A DNA stretch of 64,000 nt, taken from the NCBI GenBank assembly GCA_902620895.1, contig CACNJU010000001.1, forward strand, positions 1-64,000, read 5' to 3'. The stretch is from an uncultured Prochlorococcus sp. Lineage in GTDB: Bacteria; Cyanobacteriota; Cyanobacteriia; PCC-6307; Cyanobiaceae. Shown here in pieces: positions 22,061 to 34,242 of this stretch; the stretch's first letter is position 1; the number at the start of each line of letters is the position of its first letter. Both the position numbers and the translations under genes were made by a program. The notes under the pieces are model-generated. The model saw only the letters and a program-made list of their open reading frames with translations. It was not told the origin of the DNA and made no database searches.

Positions 22061-22504
22061 CTATCTTTTACTTTTTATCTTGTAGATAAAGAAAACAATA
22101 CTGCCGCAAATCAAAGCTAATAAAATACCTACACAAGATGAACCTAAGAGTAATTTTAAGGAAAAAATTCTACCTTGTTTCCATAAGTCATCAATAACTA
22201 AACTTTTTTCAAGAATTTTATTAGAAGGATTATTTAAAAAAATCGAACCAACTTTATAGTTAAAATAATAAAGTGGAATATAAGTAAAAGGGTTGCTGAT
22301 CCAGGTACCAATTGCAGCTAGAACAATATTTCCCTTAGCTATTTTCGCAAAAAATACTCCCATTAAAGTCTGAAAGCCAAAAAATGGAAAGCAACCACTA
22401 AATACCCCTATAGCTAAACCTTTAGCATTAAATAAAGGACTTCCATTCTGACTCCTAAATAATGATAGAATTTTCTTATAGGTAATATCTCTTTTAAATC
22501 TCAT
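22061..22504 (-). CDS. DUF2062-like membrane protein
   Basis: GLAIGVFSGCFPFFGFQTLMGVFFA…ISNPFTYIPLYYFNYKVG. Confidence 0.8.
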   Translation of the reverse strand: MRFKRDITYKKILSLFRSQNGSPLFNAKGLAIGVFSGCFPFFGFQTLMGVFFAKIAKGNIVLAAIGTWISNPFTYIPLYYFNYKVGSIFLNNPSNKILEKSLVIDDLWKQGRIFSLKLLLGSSCVGILLALICGSIVFFIYKIKSKR

Positions 22505-22570
22505 TCAGAAAGAAAATTTCAAAATTAAATTCTTGATAATCTTACTTAATTATCCATAACAAAGCGAGAG

Positions 22571-23953
22571 ATGGATTCGATAGTTACTACAGAAGATACC
22601 ATAGCCGCAATTGCTTCAGCTATAAGTATTGGGAAGGGAGGAGTTGCGATAATAAGAGTATCAGGGAAAGACGCAATAAATTCTTGCAAAAAGATTGTTC
22701 AAACTAAATCTAAATATGCATGGGAATCACATAGGGTTTTTCGTGGCTTTATTCAGGAAAATAAACAAAATAAATTTATAGATGAGGTTTTAATTTTAGT
22801 GATGAAATCCCCAAATAGCTTCACAGGAGAGGATGTAGTTGAACTTCATTGCCATGGCGGAATTATAATAGTAAATAAAGTTTTAAAGATATTATTATCT
22901 GGTAATTCTAGAGTTAGACTTGCAAACCCAGGAGAATTTAGTCAAAGAGCTTTTCTTAATGGAAAAATAGACCTTACTCAAGCCGAGTCGATTAATCAAT
23001 TAATTAATGCAAGCAATACCAGATCAGCAGAGTTAGCCTTTAGCGGAGTTCAAGGAGAAATAAAGAAAAAAATTGATGATATTAAAAATGACCTTATAAA
23101 TCAACTTTGCGAAATAGAAGCGAGAGTTGATTTTGAAGAAGACTTCACAGATTTTGATTACACCAAATATCTAAAAAACATTAAAAAAGTCAAAGAAAAA
23201 ATAGAATTACTAATAGAAAATGCAAAAAGAAATTCATATATTCACAATGGAATATCCATTGCGCTTATAGGTAAAACAAATGTTGGTAAAAGCTCTTTAT
23301 TAAATTTGCTTGCAAAAAAAGAGAAAGCAATCGTAACTAATATTCCTGGAACAACTAGAGATGTTATTGAAGTTAATTTAACTATTAATGATATTCCAAT
23401 GAAAATAATTGATACTGCTGGCATAAGAGAAACTCATGAACAAATTGAAAGTATTGGAATTAAAAAAAGTTTTGGGAAAATAAAAGAGTCAGATTTTATA
23501 ATTTATATTTATAGTCTTGAAGAAGGATTTAATGAAGAAGACAAAAAAATAATAGAAGAAATTCCTAAAGAAAAATTAATTACTATTTTGGGCAATAAAA
23601 AAGATTTAATTGATTGCAAAAATATTAATTCAAATGAGTTAAAAAAAACAATTCTTATGAGTATTAAGAATAATGATGGTGAAAGATTATTAATAGACAC
23701 AATTATAAAAAAATGCGGATTAAAACAAGTAGAAAATATCAATATATTTTTAAACGAAAGACATCTAACAAATTTGTCTGCTTGCTTATCTAATTTAAAT
23801 GATACTGATGAAATAATTGAAAATAAATTGCCATTTGATTTGTTATCAATTGAGCTGAGAGATGGAATTCAAAACTTATCTAAAATAACTGGTCAAGAAT
23901 TAACAGAGGAACTTCTAGATAATATTTTTTCTAAGTTTTGTATTGGTAAATAA
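22571..23953 (+). CDS. mnmE: tRNA uridine-5-carboxymethylaminomethyl modification GTPase MnmE/TrmE
   Basis: [48 protein letters not shown]-terminal FCIGK. Confidence 0.98.
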   Translation: MDSIVTTEDTIAAIASAISIGKGGVAIIRVSGKDAINSCKKIVQTKSKYAWESHRVFRGFIQENKQNKFIDEVLILVMKSPNSFTGEDVVELHCHGGIIIVNKVLKILLSGNSRVRLANPGEFSQRAFLNGKIDLTQAESINQLINASNTRSAELAFSGVQGEIKKKIDDIKNDLINQLCEIEARVDFEEDFTDFDYTKYLKNIKKVKEKIELLIENAKRNSYIHNGISIALIGKTNVGKSSLLNLLAKKEKAIVTNIPGTTRDVIEVNLTINDIPMKIIDTAGIRETHEQIESIGIKKSFGKIKESDFIIYIYSLEEGFNEEDKKIIEEIPKEKLITILGNKKDLIDCKNINSNELKKTILMSIKNNDGERLLIDTIIKKCGLKQVENINIFLNERHLTNLSACLSNLNDTDEIIENKLPFDLLSIELRDGIQNLSKITGQELTEELLDNIFSKFCIGK

Positions 23954-24035
23954 ATTTGAGTTAAATTACATAGTGATATATAGTTGATTCTCTAACTTCA
24001 GTTTAATTTTTATTAATTAATTATTTCTTAGTTTA

Positions 24036-24902
24036 GTGGATTTAAATACTCCAATAATAAGTAAAATCATTGATAATTGGATCGATGAAGATATAGGTAG
24101 GGGAGATCTCACAAGTTCCTCTATTACAGAAGAGAATGGTAATGCATATTGGATTGCAAAAGAAGAGGGTATATTCTGCGGGGTTGAAATTATAAAAGAA
24201 ATTTTTAGAAAAATTGATTTAAAAATCAGTCCAAAATTTAATATCTCTGATGGAGATAAATTTGTTAAAGATCAAAAACTCTTAGAAATATATGGGCCTT
24301 CAAAAAGTTTACTCGCTAGTGAAAGGATCAGCTTAAATATAGCAATGCATTTATCTGGAATATCAACATATACAAAGAATCTTACAGATAAATTAGAAGG
24401 CACAAATATAAAATTAGCAGATACTAGGAAAACGACTCCTGGCTTAAGAATATTTGAAAAATATGCATTCAAATGCGGAGGTGGGGTGAATCATAGAATG
24501 GGATTATACGATGCTGCTATGATCAAAGAAAATCATATTGCATGGACAGATAATCTTAAGAATGCAGTACAAAATATTCGCCTAAATTCGCCTTTTACAA
24601 CTCATATCATAATTGAAGCTGAGAATATCGACCAGGCAAAAGAAGCAGTATTAGCAGGAGCGGATAGTGTCTTATTAGATGAACTTAGTCCTGAAATAAT
24701 CAAAAAAAACGTTCAAGAATTAAGAGAGTTATCAATTAATAGTCCAAAAAAAGAAGTCAATAAAAATTTGATAATAGAAGTTTCTGGAATAAACCCTCAA
24801 GAAATTAGTAAATATCTAATAAAAGGTATTGATTTGATTTCAACAAGTTCTTCAATCACCAAAAGTAATTGGATTGATTTGAGTATGCGTTATATTAATT
24901 AA
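24036..24902 (+). CDS. nadC: Nicotinate-nucleotide pyrophosphorylase
   Basis: DIGRGDLTSS, ADTRKTTPGLRIFEKYAFKCGGGVNHRMGLYDAAMIKENH; GTG start. Confidence 0.95.
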   Translation: MDLNTPIISKIIDNWIDEDIGRGDLTSSSITEENGNAYWIAKEEGIFCGVEIIKEIFRKIDLKISPKFNISDGDKFVKDQKLLEIYGPSKSLLASERISLNIAMHLSGISTYTKNLTDKLEGTNIKLADTRKTTPGLRIFEKYAFKCGGGVNHRMGLYDAAMIKENHIAWTDNLKNAVQNIRLNSPFTTHIIIEAENIDQAKEAVLAGADSVLLDELSPEIIKKNVQELRELSINSPKKEVNKNLIIEVSGINPQEISKYLIKGIDLISTSSSITKSNWIDLSMRYIN

Positions 24903-24929
24903 TCATATAGATAAATAATTGAATAATTA

Positions 24930-26744
24930 ATGCTAATCATTTTTAAAGAATTAACAAAACAATTTGAACAATCTCTTTTAGATAGTCTTGAAAAAAATGA
25001 TAAAAAAGGAGAATTCGCAATTCTTAGCAAGAATTTAATTACACAATCATCAAAAGAGGAATTTGGTGATTATCAATGTAATGTTTGTTTAAGTTTATCT
25101 AAAATATATAAAAAGAACCCAAGAGATATTTCTAATGATTTTATTAACCTTTTAAATAAAAATAAAACTATAGCAAAATTATGTAAGAGTTTAGAAATAG
25201 CTGGACCTGGATTTATAAATATAAAATTAAAAGATGAGGTTCTAATAAATGAAATTAAGTCAAATATTCAATGCAATAGGGCTGGCATACCTCTAATTAG
25301 AAAAAATTTAGATAGTGGTTTGTCCAATAAAGTTATTGTAGATTTTTCTAGCCCTAATATTGCTAAAGAAATGCATGTAGGGCATTTAAGATCAACAATA
25401 ATAGGTGACTCTATATCTAGAATTTTCGAGTTAAGAGGTTATGAAGTATTAAGACTCAATCATGTTGGTGATTGGGGAACACAATTTGGCATGCTTATTA
25501 CTCAGCTCAAAGATTTATATTCAAATGATCTAGAAGAAATAGGAAAGATCAAGATAAGTGATTTAGTTGAATTTTATAAAGAATCAAAAAAAAGATTTGA
25601 TAACGAATCTGAATTCCAAAAAAGATCTAGAGAGGAAGTCGTTAAGTTACAAAGTGGAGATATTAAATCGATTAAAGCTTGGAAATTATTATGTGATCAA
25701 TCAAGGAAAGAATTTGATGAAATCTATAAAAATTTAAAAATAAAAATAGAAGAAAGAGGTGAATCTTTTTATAATCCCTTCTTAAAATCAGTTATTGATG
25801 ATTTGAATTTAGAAAAAATATTAGTAGAAGATCAAGGAGCAAAATGTGTATTTTTAGATGGGATGACTAATAAAGAAGGCAAACCTTTACCGCTAATTAT
25901 TCAAAAAAAAGATGGAGGTTTTAATTATGCCACCACAGATCTTGCTGCTATAAGATACAGATTCAATAAACCTCCTAATGGCGATGATGCTTCAAGAATT
26001 ATTTATGTAACTGATCATGGGCAAGCAAATCATTTTGCTGGAGTTTTTCAAGTTGCAAAAAAAGCAAAATGGATCCCAGAAAATTGTCAAGTAGACCATG
26101 TCCCTTTTGGGTTAGTTCAAGGAATTGATGGCAAAAAACTAAAGACAAGAGAAGGTGAAACAATACGCCTAAAAGATTTATTAAATGAAGCAGTTAGAAG
26201 AGCAAAAGAAGATTTATTGAAAAGATTAGAAGATGAAGATCGTTATGAGACCGAAGAGTTTATAGCAAATACTTCAAAAATTATTGGATTAGGAGCTGTT
26301 AAGTATGCAGATTTAAGTCAAAATAGGATTACTAATTATCAATTTAGTTTTGATAAAATGCTTTCCCTTAATGGTAATACTGCTCCTTATTTGTTATATA
26401 CACTTGTAAGAATTTTAGGAATTAAAAGAAAAAATGATTTTGTTTATGAATCTAAAGATTTTCAGTACATAAATTATGAACATAAATCTGAGTGGAAACT
26501 TATCAGAAAATTACTCAGGTTCGATGAAGTCATAATTTCAATTGAAAAAGACTTAATGCCAAATAGATTATGCAATTATCTGTTCGAGCTATGTCAGACT
26601 TTTAATAGATTCTATGATCAAGTTCCAATTCTCAAAGAAGAAAAAAATATAAAAATCTCTAGGCTTAATTTATGTGACCTAACTGCAAAAACACTAAAAT
26701 TAAGCTTAGAGCTTTTAGGAATTGAAACTTTAGAAAGAATGTAA
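24930..26744 (+). CDS. argS: Arginyl-tRNA synthetase
   Basis: [39 protein letters not shown]. Confidence 0.97.
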   Translation: MLIIFKELTKQFEQSLLDSLEKNDKKGEFAILSKNLITQSSKEEFGDYQCNVCLSLSKIYKKNPRDISNDFINLLNKNKTIAKLCKSLEIAGPGFINIKLKDEVLINEIKSNIQCNRAGIPLIRKNLDSGLSNKVIVDFSSPNIAKEMHVGHLRSTIIGDSISRIFELRGYEVLRLNHVGDWGTQFGMLITQLKDLYSNDLEEIGKIKISDLVEFYKESKKRFDNESEFQKRSREEVVKLQSGDIKSIKAWKLLCDQSRKEFDEIYKNLKIKIEERGESFYNPFLKSVIDDLNLEKILVEDQGAKCVFLDGMTNKEGKPLPLIIQKKDGGFNYATTDLAAIRYRFNKPPNGDDASRIIYVTDHGQANHFAGVFQVAKKAKWIPENCQVDHVPFGLVQGIDGKKLKTREGETIRLKDLLNEAVRRAKEDLLKRLEDEDRYETEEFIANTSKIIGLGAVKYADLSQNRITNYQFSFDKMLSLNGNTAPYLLYTLVRILGIKRKNDFVYESKDFQYINYEHKSEWKLIRKLLRFDEVIISIEKDLMPNRLCNYLFELCQTFNRFYDQVPILKEEKNIKISRLNLCDLTAKTLKLSLELLGIETLERM

Positions 26745-27853
26745 TGAATGATTTTGATCCATTAAATAATCTTTTCCCAAAACCAAGAGAAGAAATAATA
26801 AATATGCAGTCTTACTCTGCACCTTTAGAAAATAGAAGAAATTTACTCCGCTTAGACTTTAATGAAAATACTTTAGGTCCAAGTCCTAAGGTTTTAGAGG
26901 CATTAAAAGCGATAAAATTAGATGAGATATCAATTTATCCAGAATATAATTTTTTAAAAAAGTTTTTATGTGATAAATATCTTGATTCAAGAAAATTTGG
27001 TAATGATGAGATCGGAATTTTCAATGGAGCAGATGCAGCAATAAATGCAATTTTCAATTGCTTTGGAGAAAAAGATCAGATATTTCTAACCACAAATCCA
27101 ACTTTTGGTTACTATTCTCCTTGTGCAGACATCCGAGGAATGAAAAAAATAAGTTGTTCTTACATTGGAGAAAATTTTCTATTCCCTATCGAAGAATTTA
27201 GGGAAAAAATTATAAAGCATAATCCAAAGTTAATATTCATTTGCAATCCAAATAATCCAACAGGAACTGTTCTAAGCTCTCATGAAATAATTAATTTAGC
27301 CAATATCAATAACGATTCATTAATAGTTGTTGATGAACTATATGAAAAATTTAATGGAGATAGTCTTCTTGCATCGATAGATTTTGAAAAAAATAAAAAT
27401 ATACTAATAATCCAATCTCTTTCAAAAACTGCAGGTCTAGCTGGTTTAAGAATAGGTTTTACTTTTGGCAATAAAAGTTTAATTGAATACATTAATAAAG
27501 TTACAGGACCATATGATGTAAACAGCTTTGCTATAACAGCTGCATTAGCAGCACTTAAAGACAAAGCATATATTGATAATTATGTTTTAGAAGTAAAAAA
27601 GGCGAGGGAATGGATTTTAAATAAATTTAAATCAACAAAAATCAGAACTCACTTTAGTGGAGGTAATTATTTCTTAATTTGGCCAAAAAAAGATCCTAAA
27701 ATCTTAATACAACAGATGAGAGAAAAAGGTATTCTTATTAGAAGTATGGAAAACAAAAAAGATATCGGGAATTCTATAAGGGTTAGTATTGGAACTAAAG
27801 AACAAATGATTTTTTTCTGGGACAATTACAAGATATTAGATTTAAAAAATTAA
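26744..27853 (+). CDS. Histidinol-phosphate aminotransferase-like PLP enzyme
   Basis: RLDFNENTLGPSPKV, CNPNNPTGTVLS, QSLSKTAGLAGLRIGF; follows argS directly. Confidence 0.85.
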   Translation: MNDFDPLNNLFPKPREEIINMQSYSAPLENRRNLLRLDFNENTLGPSPKVLEALKAIKLDEISIYPEYNFLKKFLCDKYLDSRKFGNDEIGIFNGADAAINAIFNCFGEKDQIFLTTNPTFGYYSPCADIRGMKKISCSYIGENFLFPIEEFREKIIKHNPKLIFICNPNNPTGTVLSSHEIINLANINNDSLIVVDELYEKFNGDSLLASIDFEKNKNILIIQSLSKTAGLAGLRIGFTFGNKSLIEYINKVTGPYDVNSFAITAALAALKDKAYIDNYVLEVKKAREWILNKFKSTKIRTHFSGGNYFLIWPKKDPKILIQQMREKGILIRSMENKKDIGNSIRVSIGTKEQMIFFWDNYKILDLKN

Positions 27854-28575
27854 TTACTGAAAATATAAATTGTATTTAGATCGATTCTTTTAGGTTTTAT
27901 TTGAAAATCTTTTCCAACATATTTTACTTTAAAATCTTTCATATTTTCGATAAATAAATCAGCATTTGAGAAATCACATTCTTTATTAATTATTTTGCCG
28001 CGTTCAAAGTGAACAGGAATAACTACATTAGGTTTTAGAAGCTTAACTATTTTTGAAGCTTCTTTACCATTGTAAGATTTTATTCCTCCTCCAATTGAAA
28101 TAAACAATATATCTGGCCTAGACAAAATAATTTGACTGTTTATATCAATATCACCAGCAGCTCCTCCCATATGAACAATTTTAAGATCATTCTGCTCCCA
28201 ACTCCAAACAGTTGCCATCCCAAATCTTCTTCCATCTACTCTGTCATGTGGTACGGAAATTCCATTTAATAAAATATCCTCAAATTGATAGATTCCTGGG
28301 TCAACGAACATTAATTTATCATTAGGGTTATATCCTTCATCTGGAAGCCTAGAACTAGCCAAAATAAAATCTACATTGACTTCTTTTGGCTCCTTTAAAT
28401 TACTTGCACAACCTATTGCTTTAAAGGGATTTATAAGAATAGATTTATCTGCACTAGTAATTAAAAAACTACTATGTCCCAAACTTTTTATTCCTAAGTT
28501 CCTTGCCAATAATGAGGTAGGTAAAAAAAAGCTCACTAATATCAAAAATAAAAAGTTTTTAATTTGAGAAATCAT
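27850..28575 (-). CDS. Exported metallo-beta-lactamase-fold protein with degenerate metal site
   Basis: Signal-like N-terminus; GHSSFLITSADKSILINPF and VVIPVHFERG match UPF0173-type MBL proteins, but HxHxDH is replaced by SSRLPDE. Confidence 0.8.
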   Translation of the reverse strand: MISQIKNFLFLILVSFFLPTSLLARNLGIKSLGHSSFLITSADKSILINPFKAIGCASNLKEPKEVNVDFILASSRLPDEGYNPNDKLMFVDPGIYQFEDILLNGISVPHDRVDGRRFGMATVWSWEQNDLKIVHMGGAAGDIDINSQIILSRPDILFISIGGGIKSYNGKEASKIVKLLKPNVVIPVHFERGKIINKECDFSNADLFIENMKDFKVKYVGKDFQIKPKRIDLNTIYIFSN

Positions 28576-28595
28576 AGTATTAATTTTTTTTTATT

Positions 28596-29192
28596 TTACT
28601 TTTGTTCAGCCATTTTTAGAAAATTACTAATTAATTTATGACCAAATTGCGTCAACACACTTTCAGGATGGAACTGTACCCCATGTAAATGTTTATATTC
28701 TTTATGAGAGATAGCCATAATTGTTGAGTCTTCTAAAGTCGCAGTTATGTCGAAACAAGATGGTAAAGAACTTGAATCAACTATAAGACTATGATATCTA
28801 GTAGCCACAAATGGAGTCTCGATATCTTTAAACAATCCTTTTTGATTATGAAATATTTTGGATGTCTTACCATGCATAAGTTCTTTCCCAACTAAAACCT
28901 TACCTCCAAAAGCTTGGGCCAAAGCTTGATGACCTAAACAAACTCCCAAGGTCGGAATATTTTTAGATAATTTTTTTAGAATTGGCAGACAAATTCCAGA
29001 TTGATCTGGATTACCTGGACCTGGAGATAAGAGAATTCCACCAGGATTTAGTTTGATAATTTCTTCTAGAGTAATTTCATCATTTCTTTTAACTATTAAT
29101 TCTTTAGTTATTTCATGCTCAACTGAAAGTTCTCCTAAATATTGAACAAGGTTATAAGTAAAACTATCGTAATTATCAATAACAAGAAACAT
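28596..29192 (-). CDS. trpG: Anthranilate/para-aminobenzoate synthase glutamine amidotransferase
   Basis: NYDSFTYNLVQYLGEL, SPGPGNPDQSG, GVCLGHQALAQAFGG, HGVQFHPES. Confidence 0.93.
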   Translation of the reverse strand: MFLVIDNYDSFTYNLVQYLGELSVEHEITKELIVKRNDEITLEEIIKLNPGGILLSPGPGNPDQSGICLPILKKLSKNIPTLGVCLGHQALAQAFGGKVLVGKELMHGKTSKIFHNQKGLFKDIETPFVATRYHSLIVDSSSLPSCFDITATLEDSTIMAISHKEYKHLHGVQFHPESVLTQFGHKLISNFLKMAEQK

Positions 29193-29204
29193 ATTTATAT
29201 GGAT

Positions 29205-29615
29205 TTAAAATAACAACTTTATTTTAGGAACAAAGATATATACAGCAATAATAACAGAATTAATGGAAGCTAATAATACTGCTCCTGCAGAAGTATCTTT
29301 TGAAATTTTAGCCAAAATACTAAATTCTTTTTTCACTACTAAATCAACGATTGATTCAATAGATGTGTTCAATATTTCTAATATTAAAACAGACATTATT
29401 GTTGCAATCAAAATAACATAATTACTTAGACTAATTTTGAGTAAAAAACCAATTATTAAACTTGTAACTGCAAAAATTAATTGAATTTTAAAATTTCTTG
29501 AAGTTTTTAATACATAACCAATACCACTGAAAGCATACTTAAAACTTATAAATACATTACTAGAAGTTTTGTATGATTCTTTTCTATTTTCTAAATAGTT
29601 TATTTTTTTTTCCAT
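29205..29615 (-). CDS. dgkA: Diacylglycerol kinase-like membrane protein
   Basis: FKYAFSGIGYVLKTSRNFKIQL … LEILNTSIESIVDL with TM helices. Confidence 0.88.
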   Translation of the reverse strand: MEKKINYLENRKESYKTSSNVFISFKYAFSGIGYVLKTSRNFKIQLIFAVTSLIIGFLLKISLSNYVILIATIMSVLILEILNTSIESIVDLVVKKEFSILAKISKDTSAGAVLLASINSVIIAVYIFVPKIKLLF

Positions 29616-29621
29616 TGATTT

Positions 29622-30161
29622 TTAATCTAATCGAGTAATTAAATATTCTTGGAAATTTAACATATTTTCTAAATCATGCTCATTATTATGTTCCCATCCC
29701 AAAAGATGTAAAAATCCATGACTAGCCAACCAGATCATCTCTCTATAGATTGAATGTTTAAATTCATAAGATTGCTCAAGTGCCATCTCTAATGATATAA
29801 AAATATCTCCCAACTCTATATGATCTAAATTATTTAGAGATTCATCAGAAATAATTGGGAAAGATAGAACATCAGTTGGACCATTTTTTTGCATCCATTT
29901 CTTATTCAAAGAAGCAATTTCTTGATTAGATATTATCTGTAAGCCTAATGAAAAAGATTTTTTTTCAAAAATATAATTTGGTAATTCATAGTCCTCTTTT
30001 TTTACTATAGTATTTATCCAAGATAAAAAAACTTTCTCCCAAAAAATAGATTCAAAAATAAGATGAGTTTTAGTATCTTTTAACTTATTTGAAAATTGAG
30101 AGAAATCATTACATTGAAAAACCAAATCTAAATTTATTTCAGAAATAATTTTTTCTTTCAT
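29622..30161 (-). CDS. ybeY: Endoribonuclease/rRNA maturation factor YbeY
   Basis: [16 protein letters not shown] zinc motif; [10 protein letters not shown]. Confidence 0.95.
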   Translation of the reverse strand: MKEKIISEINLDLVFQCNDFSQFSNKLKDTKTHLIFESIFWEKVFLSWINTIVKKEDYELPNYIFEKKSFSLGLQIISNQEIASLNKKWMQKNGPTDVLSFPIISDESLNNLDHIELGDIFISLEMALEQSYEFKHSIYREMIWLASHGFLHLLGWEHNNEHDLENMLNFQEYLITRLD

Positions 30162-30167
30162 ACATTC

Positions 30168-30350
30168 TTAAACTGGAATATTGGGCTTACCTATTGTGGC
30201 CACCAGTATTAATATCCCAATTAAAACTAGAAAGGTTATTGAAAAATGAGAAATACTTTTTGAGCCTTTCCTTACCATATTTCTCATAGCAAGCTTTATA
30301 AAGCTTGGAGGAGAAACTTTTTTTTCTAAAATTTCGTTTTTATTTTCCAT
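30168..30350 (-). CDS. Small single-TM conserved protein (DUF3285-like)
   Basis: 60-aa ORF PPSFIKLAMRNMVRKGSKSISHFSITFLVLIGILILVA within a tight operon. Confidence 0.7.
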   Translation of the reverse strand: MENKNEILEKKVSPPSFIKLAMRNMVRKGSKSISHFSITFLVLIGILILVATIGKPNIPV

Positions 30351-30353
30351 TAG

Positions 30354-31476
30354 TTATTCAAGAGATTCATTAGAAGAGATATTCATACGTAATAATTCAT
30401 GAATAAATGGTTCAATTCCACCATCTAAAACACTATCTAACTCATTAGTCTCCTGCATAGTCCTAAGATCTTTTACCATTTGATAGGGATGGAAAACATA
30501 ATTTCTTATTTGATTGCCCCATGCAGCTTCCACAATATCACCTTTAATATCAGCGACTTCAGCAGCTCGTTGTTCTTTAGCAATCACTAATAGTTTAGAC
30601 TTTAAAAGTAACATAGCTTTTTCTTTATTTTGTAATTGAGATCTTTCTTGAGTACATCTTACTGAAATCCCTGAAGGCAAATGAACAATTCTCACTGCTG
30701 TTTCTACTTTATTAACATTTTGTCCTCCAGCTCCACCGGATCTACTTGTTGTGATTTCTAAATCTTTTTCAGGTATATCAAGGGAAATATTATCATCTAA
30801 TTTTGGCATAACCTCTACCCCAGCAAAGCTAGTTTGTCTTTTGCCATTGGCATTGAAAGGAGAAATTCTTACTAATCTATGAGTTCCTTTTTCATGTTGC
30901 AGATAGCCATATGCATATTTTCCATCAATTTCGAACGTTACACTTTTAATACCTGCTTCTTCTCCTTGAGATAATTCATTAATGACAAGTCTCATTTGAT
31001 TATTATCAGCCCATCTTGAGTACATTCTTAATAATATCTCTACCCAATCCTGCGCATCTGTTCCACCCGCACCTGCGTTAATAGAAACTACTGCTCCTTC
31101 CTTATCGTATTCACCACATAACAGTCTTTCAAATTCCCATTTATCCAAATTCTCTCTTAATTTCTTTAATCCCAGCTGCGATTCTAAAATCATTTCCTCT
31201 TCGGGTTCTAGAGAATAAAGCTCAAGAGAGGCATTAGCATCAGAAATAAAAGTTTTCCATTTATCTAACAATTCGAGTTGTACTTTTACATCATCAAGGA
31301 TTAACATTTGCTTTTTAGCTTCTTCTTGATTTTCCCAAAATTCAGGCTGAGCAGAAATTTGCTCTAACTCTTTCTTTTTCGCTTTTAATCTTGGAACGTC
31401 AAAGACAATCCTGAGCATTACCCAGGCGCTCTGTTAGTTCCGAAAGATCTTTTTTGAAATCTGTAATATCTATCAA
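30354..31476 (-). CDS. prfB: Peptide chain release factor 2, expressed through a +1 programmed frameshift
   Basis: GGQ motif in [19 protein letters not shown]. Zero-frame start candidate TTG 31476 encodes [M][34 protein letters not shown] (31404-31398) shifts +1 into [14 protein letters not shown]…. Confidence 0.93.
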
Positions 31477-31552
31477 AATAGAATTTAATCGTTATTTATA
31501 ATCTAACAAGCACTTTTGTTTAATAGTATAAACTAAGTATTATTTTAAAAAA

Positions 31553-31807
31553 ATGTCTAAAGTTGAAATTTATACTTGGCAATATTGCCCATTCTGTATT
31601 CGAGCAAAATCACTACTCAAGAAAAAAAATGTAAATTTTGCAGAATATAAAATAGATGGCGACGAAGATGCCAGAGCATTGATGATTGAAAGAGCTGATG
31701 GTAGAAGAACATTACCACAAATATTTATAGATAATGAGGGTATCGGAGGCTGCGATGATCTCTACGCATTAGAGAATGAAAATAAATTAGAAGCATTATT
31801 AAACTAG
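31553..31807 (+). CDS. grxC: Glutaredoxin 3
   Basis: [36 protein letters not shown]. Confidence 0.95.
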   Translation: MSKVEIYTWQYCPFCIRAKSLLKKKNVNFAEYKIDGDEDARALMIERADGRRTLPQIFIDNEGIGGCDDLYALENENKLEALLN

Positions 31808-31812
31808 ATCTT

Positions 31813-32736
31813 ATGAAATTTCTATTCGTAATAGATCCAATTAAAAATATAAATCCTCTAAAAGATTCAACTGCTGCTTTAATGCAAGCATCATCAAAAA
31901 AAAATATTGAAATCTGGAGTTGTACTCCTCAAGACCTGGAAGCTAGAGGTGATGAAGTATGGGCATCTTCCTTAAAAGTTGAAGTAATTCCATGGATTTC
32001 TTTCAAAGAGAATGATTGCATACCTCTCGCCGAATTTAATTGCATTTGGATGAGAAAAGATCCTCCTGTAAATGAGGCTTATTTATATGCAACCCATCTT
32101 TTAGAAGTTGCCGAAAGAAAAGGAGTAAAAGTAATTAACAAACCCTCATCGTTAAGAGCGTGGAATGAAAAGCTAGGTGCTTTAAGATACAGCCACTTAA
32201 TGGCACCTACAATAGTTGCGAGTAAGGTAAAAGATCTTATTAATTTTGCAAATATAAATAATGAAGTAGTCATAAAACCTCTTGGAGGAAAAGGTGGTCA
32301 AGGTGTTATAAGGATAAATAAAAATTCTCCAGGAATTAAATCAATCATTGAATTAATCACTTCTCAAGAAGAATTACCCGTTATGATGCAAAAATTTATT
32401 CCTGAAGTCATAGAGGGTGATAAAAGAATAATTATCGTAAACGGAGAAGCAATTGGATCAATAAATAGGATTCCTCAAGGAGGCGATTTTAGGAGTAATT
32501 TAGCGATGGGCGGCAAGGCTGAACCCACATTATTAACAGAAAAAGAAAAAAGTATCTGCTCAGAATTATCTCAACACTTCAAAGATGAGGGTTTATTTTT
32601 TGTAGGTATTGATGTAATAAATGGAATGCTTAGCGAGATTAATGTAACCAGTCCAACAGGTTTAAGAGAAATAGAAAATTTATCCAATAAAAATGTTTCA
32701 GAGGAAGTTATTGAAAAATTAGTAGAAATTATCTAG
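31813..32736 (+). CDS. gshB: Glutathione synthetase
   Basis: [41 protein letters not shown]. Confidence 0.95.
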   Translation: MKFLFVIDPIKNINPLKDSTAALMQASSKKNIEIWSCTPQDLEARGDEVWASSLKVEVIPWISFKENDCIPLAEFNCIWMRKDPPVNEAYLYATHLLEVAERKGVKVINKPSSLRAWNEKLGALRYSHLMAPTIVASKVKDLINFANINNEVVIKPLGGKGGQGVIRINKNSPGIKSIIELITSQEELPVMMQKFIPEVIEGDKRIIIVNGEAIGSINRIPQGGDFRSNLAMGGKAEPTLLTEKEKSICSELSQHFKDEGLFFVGIDVINGMLSEINVTSPTGLREIENLSNKNVSEEVIEKLVEII

Positions 32737-34141
32737 GATTTTTAGCGCAAAATATCTGTTTTACTGTAGATTCAAATTTTAATTTAATCTCATCTATTTC
32801 TTTCTCTAAAACGGAGCCAGAAACTATACCTGAACCTGCAGTAAATTCAATATTCTCTTCAATGCATCTTGCGCCTCTTATTGCCAAAAGAAATGAAGCA
32901 TTGCCTGATGAATCCACCCAACCCATTGGAGAAGCATAATTTCCTCTAGGGAAAGACTCAAGAGTGTTTATCCAATCCAATGCTGCATTTTTTGGGTATC
33001 CACAAACAGCTGGAGATGGATGTAAGTTTTTAAGCAATTCAAAAGGACAAATATTTTCAACTTTAGAGAAAATGAGTGTTTGCAAATGAGAAATATCTCC
33101 AAATGAATTTACCTTGATATCACTTTTTTTAAAGTTTGTTATTTTTGAAACTTCTAAAGATTTAATCAAATGTTGTATTACATAATTATGTTCCTTTAAG
33201 TCTTTAGTACTTTTTAGGAGTTTCTTAAAATTTGAATTAGTAGAGATAGTTCCAGCAAGAGCCTCTAAAGTTAAATTAGGTTTAGAGAAAGAAAATAATT
33301 TTTCTGGAGATGCTCCAAACAAAATATCCTTACTATTCCTTTTCCAAACGTATCTACATGTATTTGGTTGCTTATTTTTAAATCTTTTTAAAATTTCTAC
33401 TAAATCTAATTTATTTTTAAGTTTTATTCTAATCCTATTTGCTAAAACTATCTTTTCGAGTATATCTTTCTCTACTAATTGAATTCCTCTATTTACTACT
33501 TTTTTCATGTTTGTTTTAGAAGTTTCTAAGGAGCGTGAGAAATCATCAATAAAAGGGGAATCAAAACTATTTTTTAAGCCAGATGATTTTATTAATTCTG
33601 AGCCAGAATTAATAACTTGATTTCTAATTGTCCATATTTCTTCAATTAATGTTCTTAATGATGATTTACCTTCAACATGACCATTGATTCTTAAACAGCA
33701 ATTCTTGCCACTTTTAGTAATTAATATTTTTGGCAAAATGGCTTCCAAACTAGGGATATCTGAAGGTAAATTCTTATTATTCAAATTTTCAGAGAAAGAA
33801 AATAAATAAATAATTTTTGAAAGTGCAGAATTATGCGATTCATTAGTTAAGTTAATTAAATTTTTAAAATTCTCAGAATTAAACTCTTTTGCTACCTCAA
33901 ATCTTTTTGGGCCATCCAGAGTAACATATTTACACTTCTCGAAAGCTATATATGAAATGCCATCAGATTCCTCCCAAAATGAAGAAAACGGGTATTGATT
34001 TATTAACAATTCATAAACTTGAAATAAATCAATAGAAGGAATCTCAACACAAATACTTACTAATCCAGAATTTTCAACTTTCTTATCGAAAGAGGAAAAT
34101 ACATCTTTTAAAAAATCTGTTAAGTTTAAATCATTTTTCAT
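32729..34141 (-). CDS. menF: Isochorismate synthase
   Basis: [51 protein letters not shown]. Confidence 0.9.
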   Translation of the reverse strand: MKNDLNLTDFLKDVFSSFDKKVENSGLVSICVEIPSIDLFQVYELLINQYPFSSFWEESDGISYIAFEKCKYVTLDGPKRFEVAKEFNSENFKNLINLTNESHNSALSKIIYLFSFSENLNNKNLPSDIPSLEAILPKILITKSGKNCCLRINGHVEGKSSLRTLIEEIWTIRNQVINSGSELIKSSGLKNSFDSPFIDDFSRSLETSKTNMKKVVNRGIQLVEKDILEKIVLANRIRIKLKNKLDLVEILKRFKNKQPNTCRYVWKRNSKDILFGASPEKLFSFSKPNLTLEALAGTISTNSNFKKLLKSTKDLKEHNYVIQHLIKSLEVSKITNFKKSDIKVNSFGDISHLQTLIFSKVENICPFELLKNLHPSPAVCGYPKNAALDWINTLESFPRGNYASPMGWVDSSGNASFLLAIRGARCIEENIEFTAGSGIVSGSVLEKEIDEIKLKFESTVKQIFCAKNPR

Positions 34142-34242
34142 TACTTATTGAAAATAACTAAAAATGATGCAATAAAGTAAAAAATGTAACTCAATTTATA
34201 AACTACATTCAATAATTATCTAATTTTGCGTGTTAATTAAAA

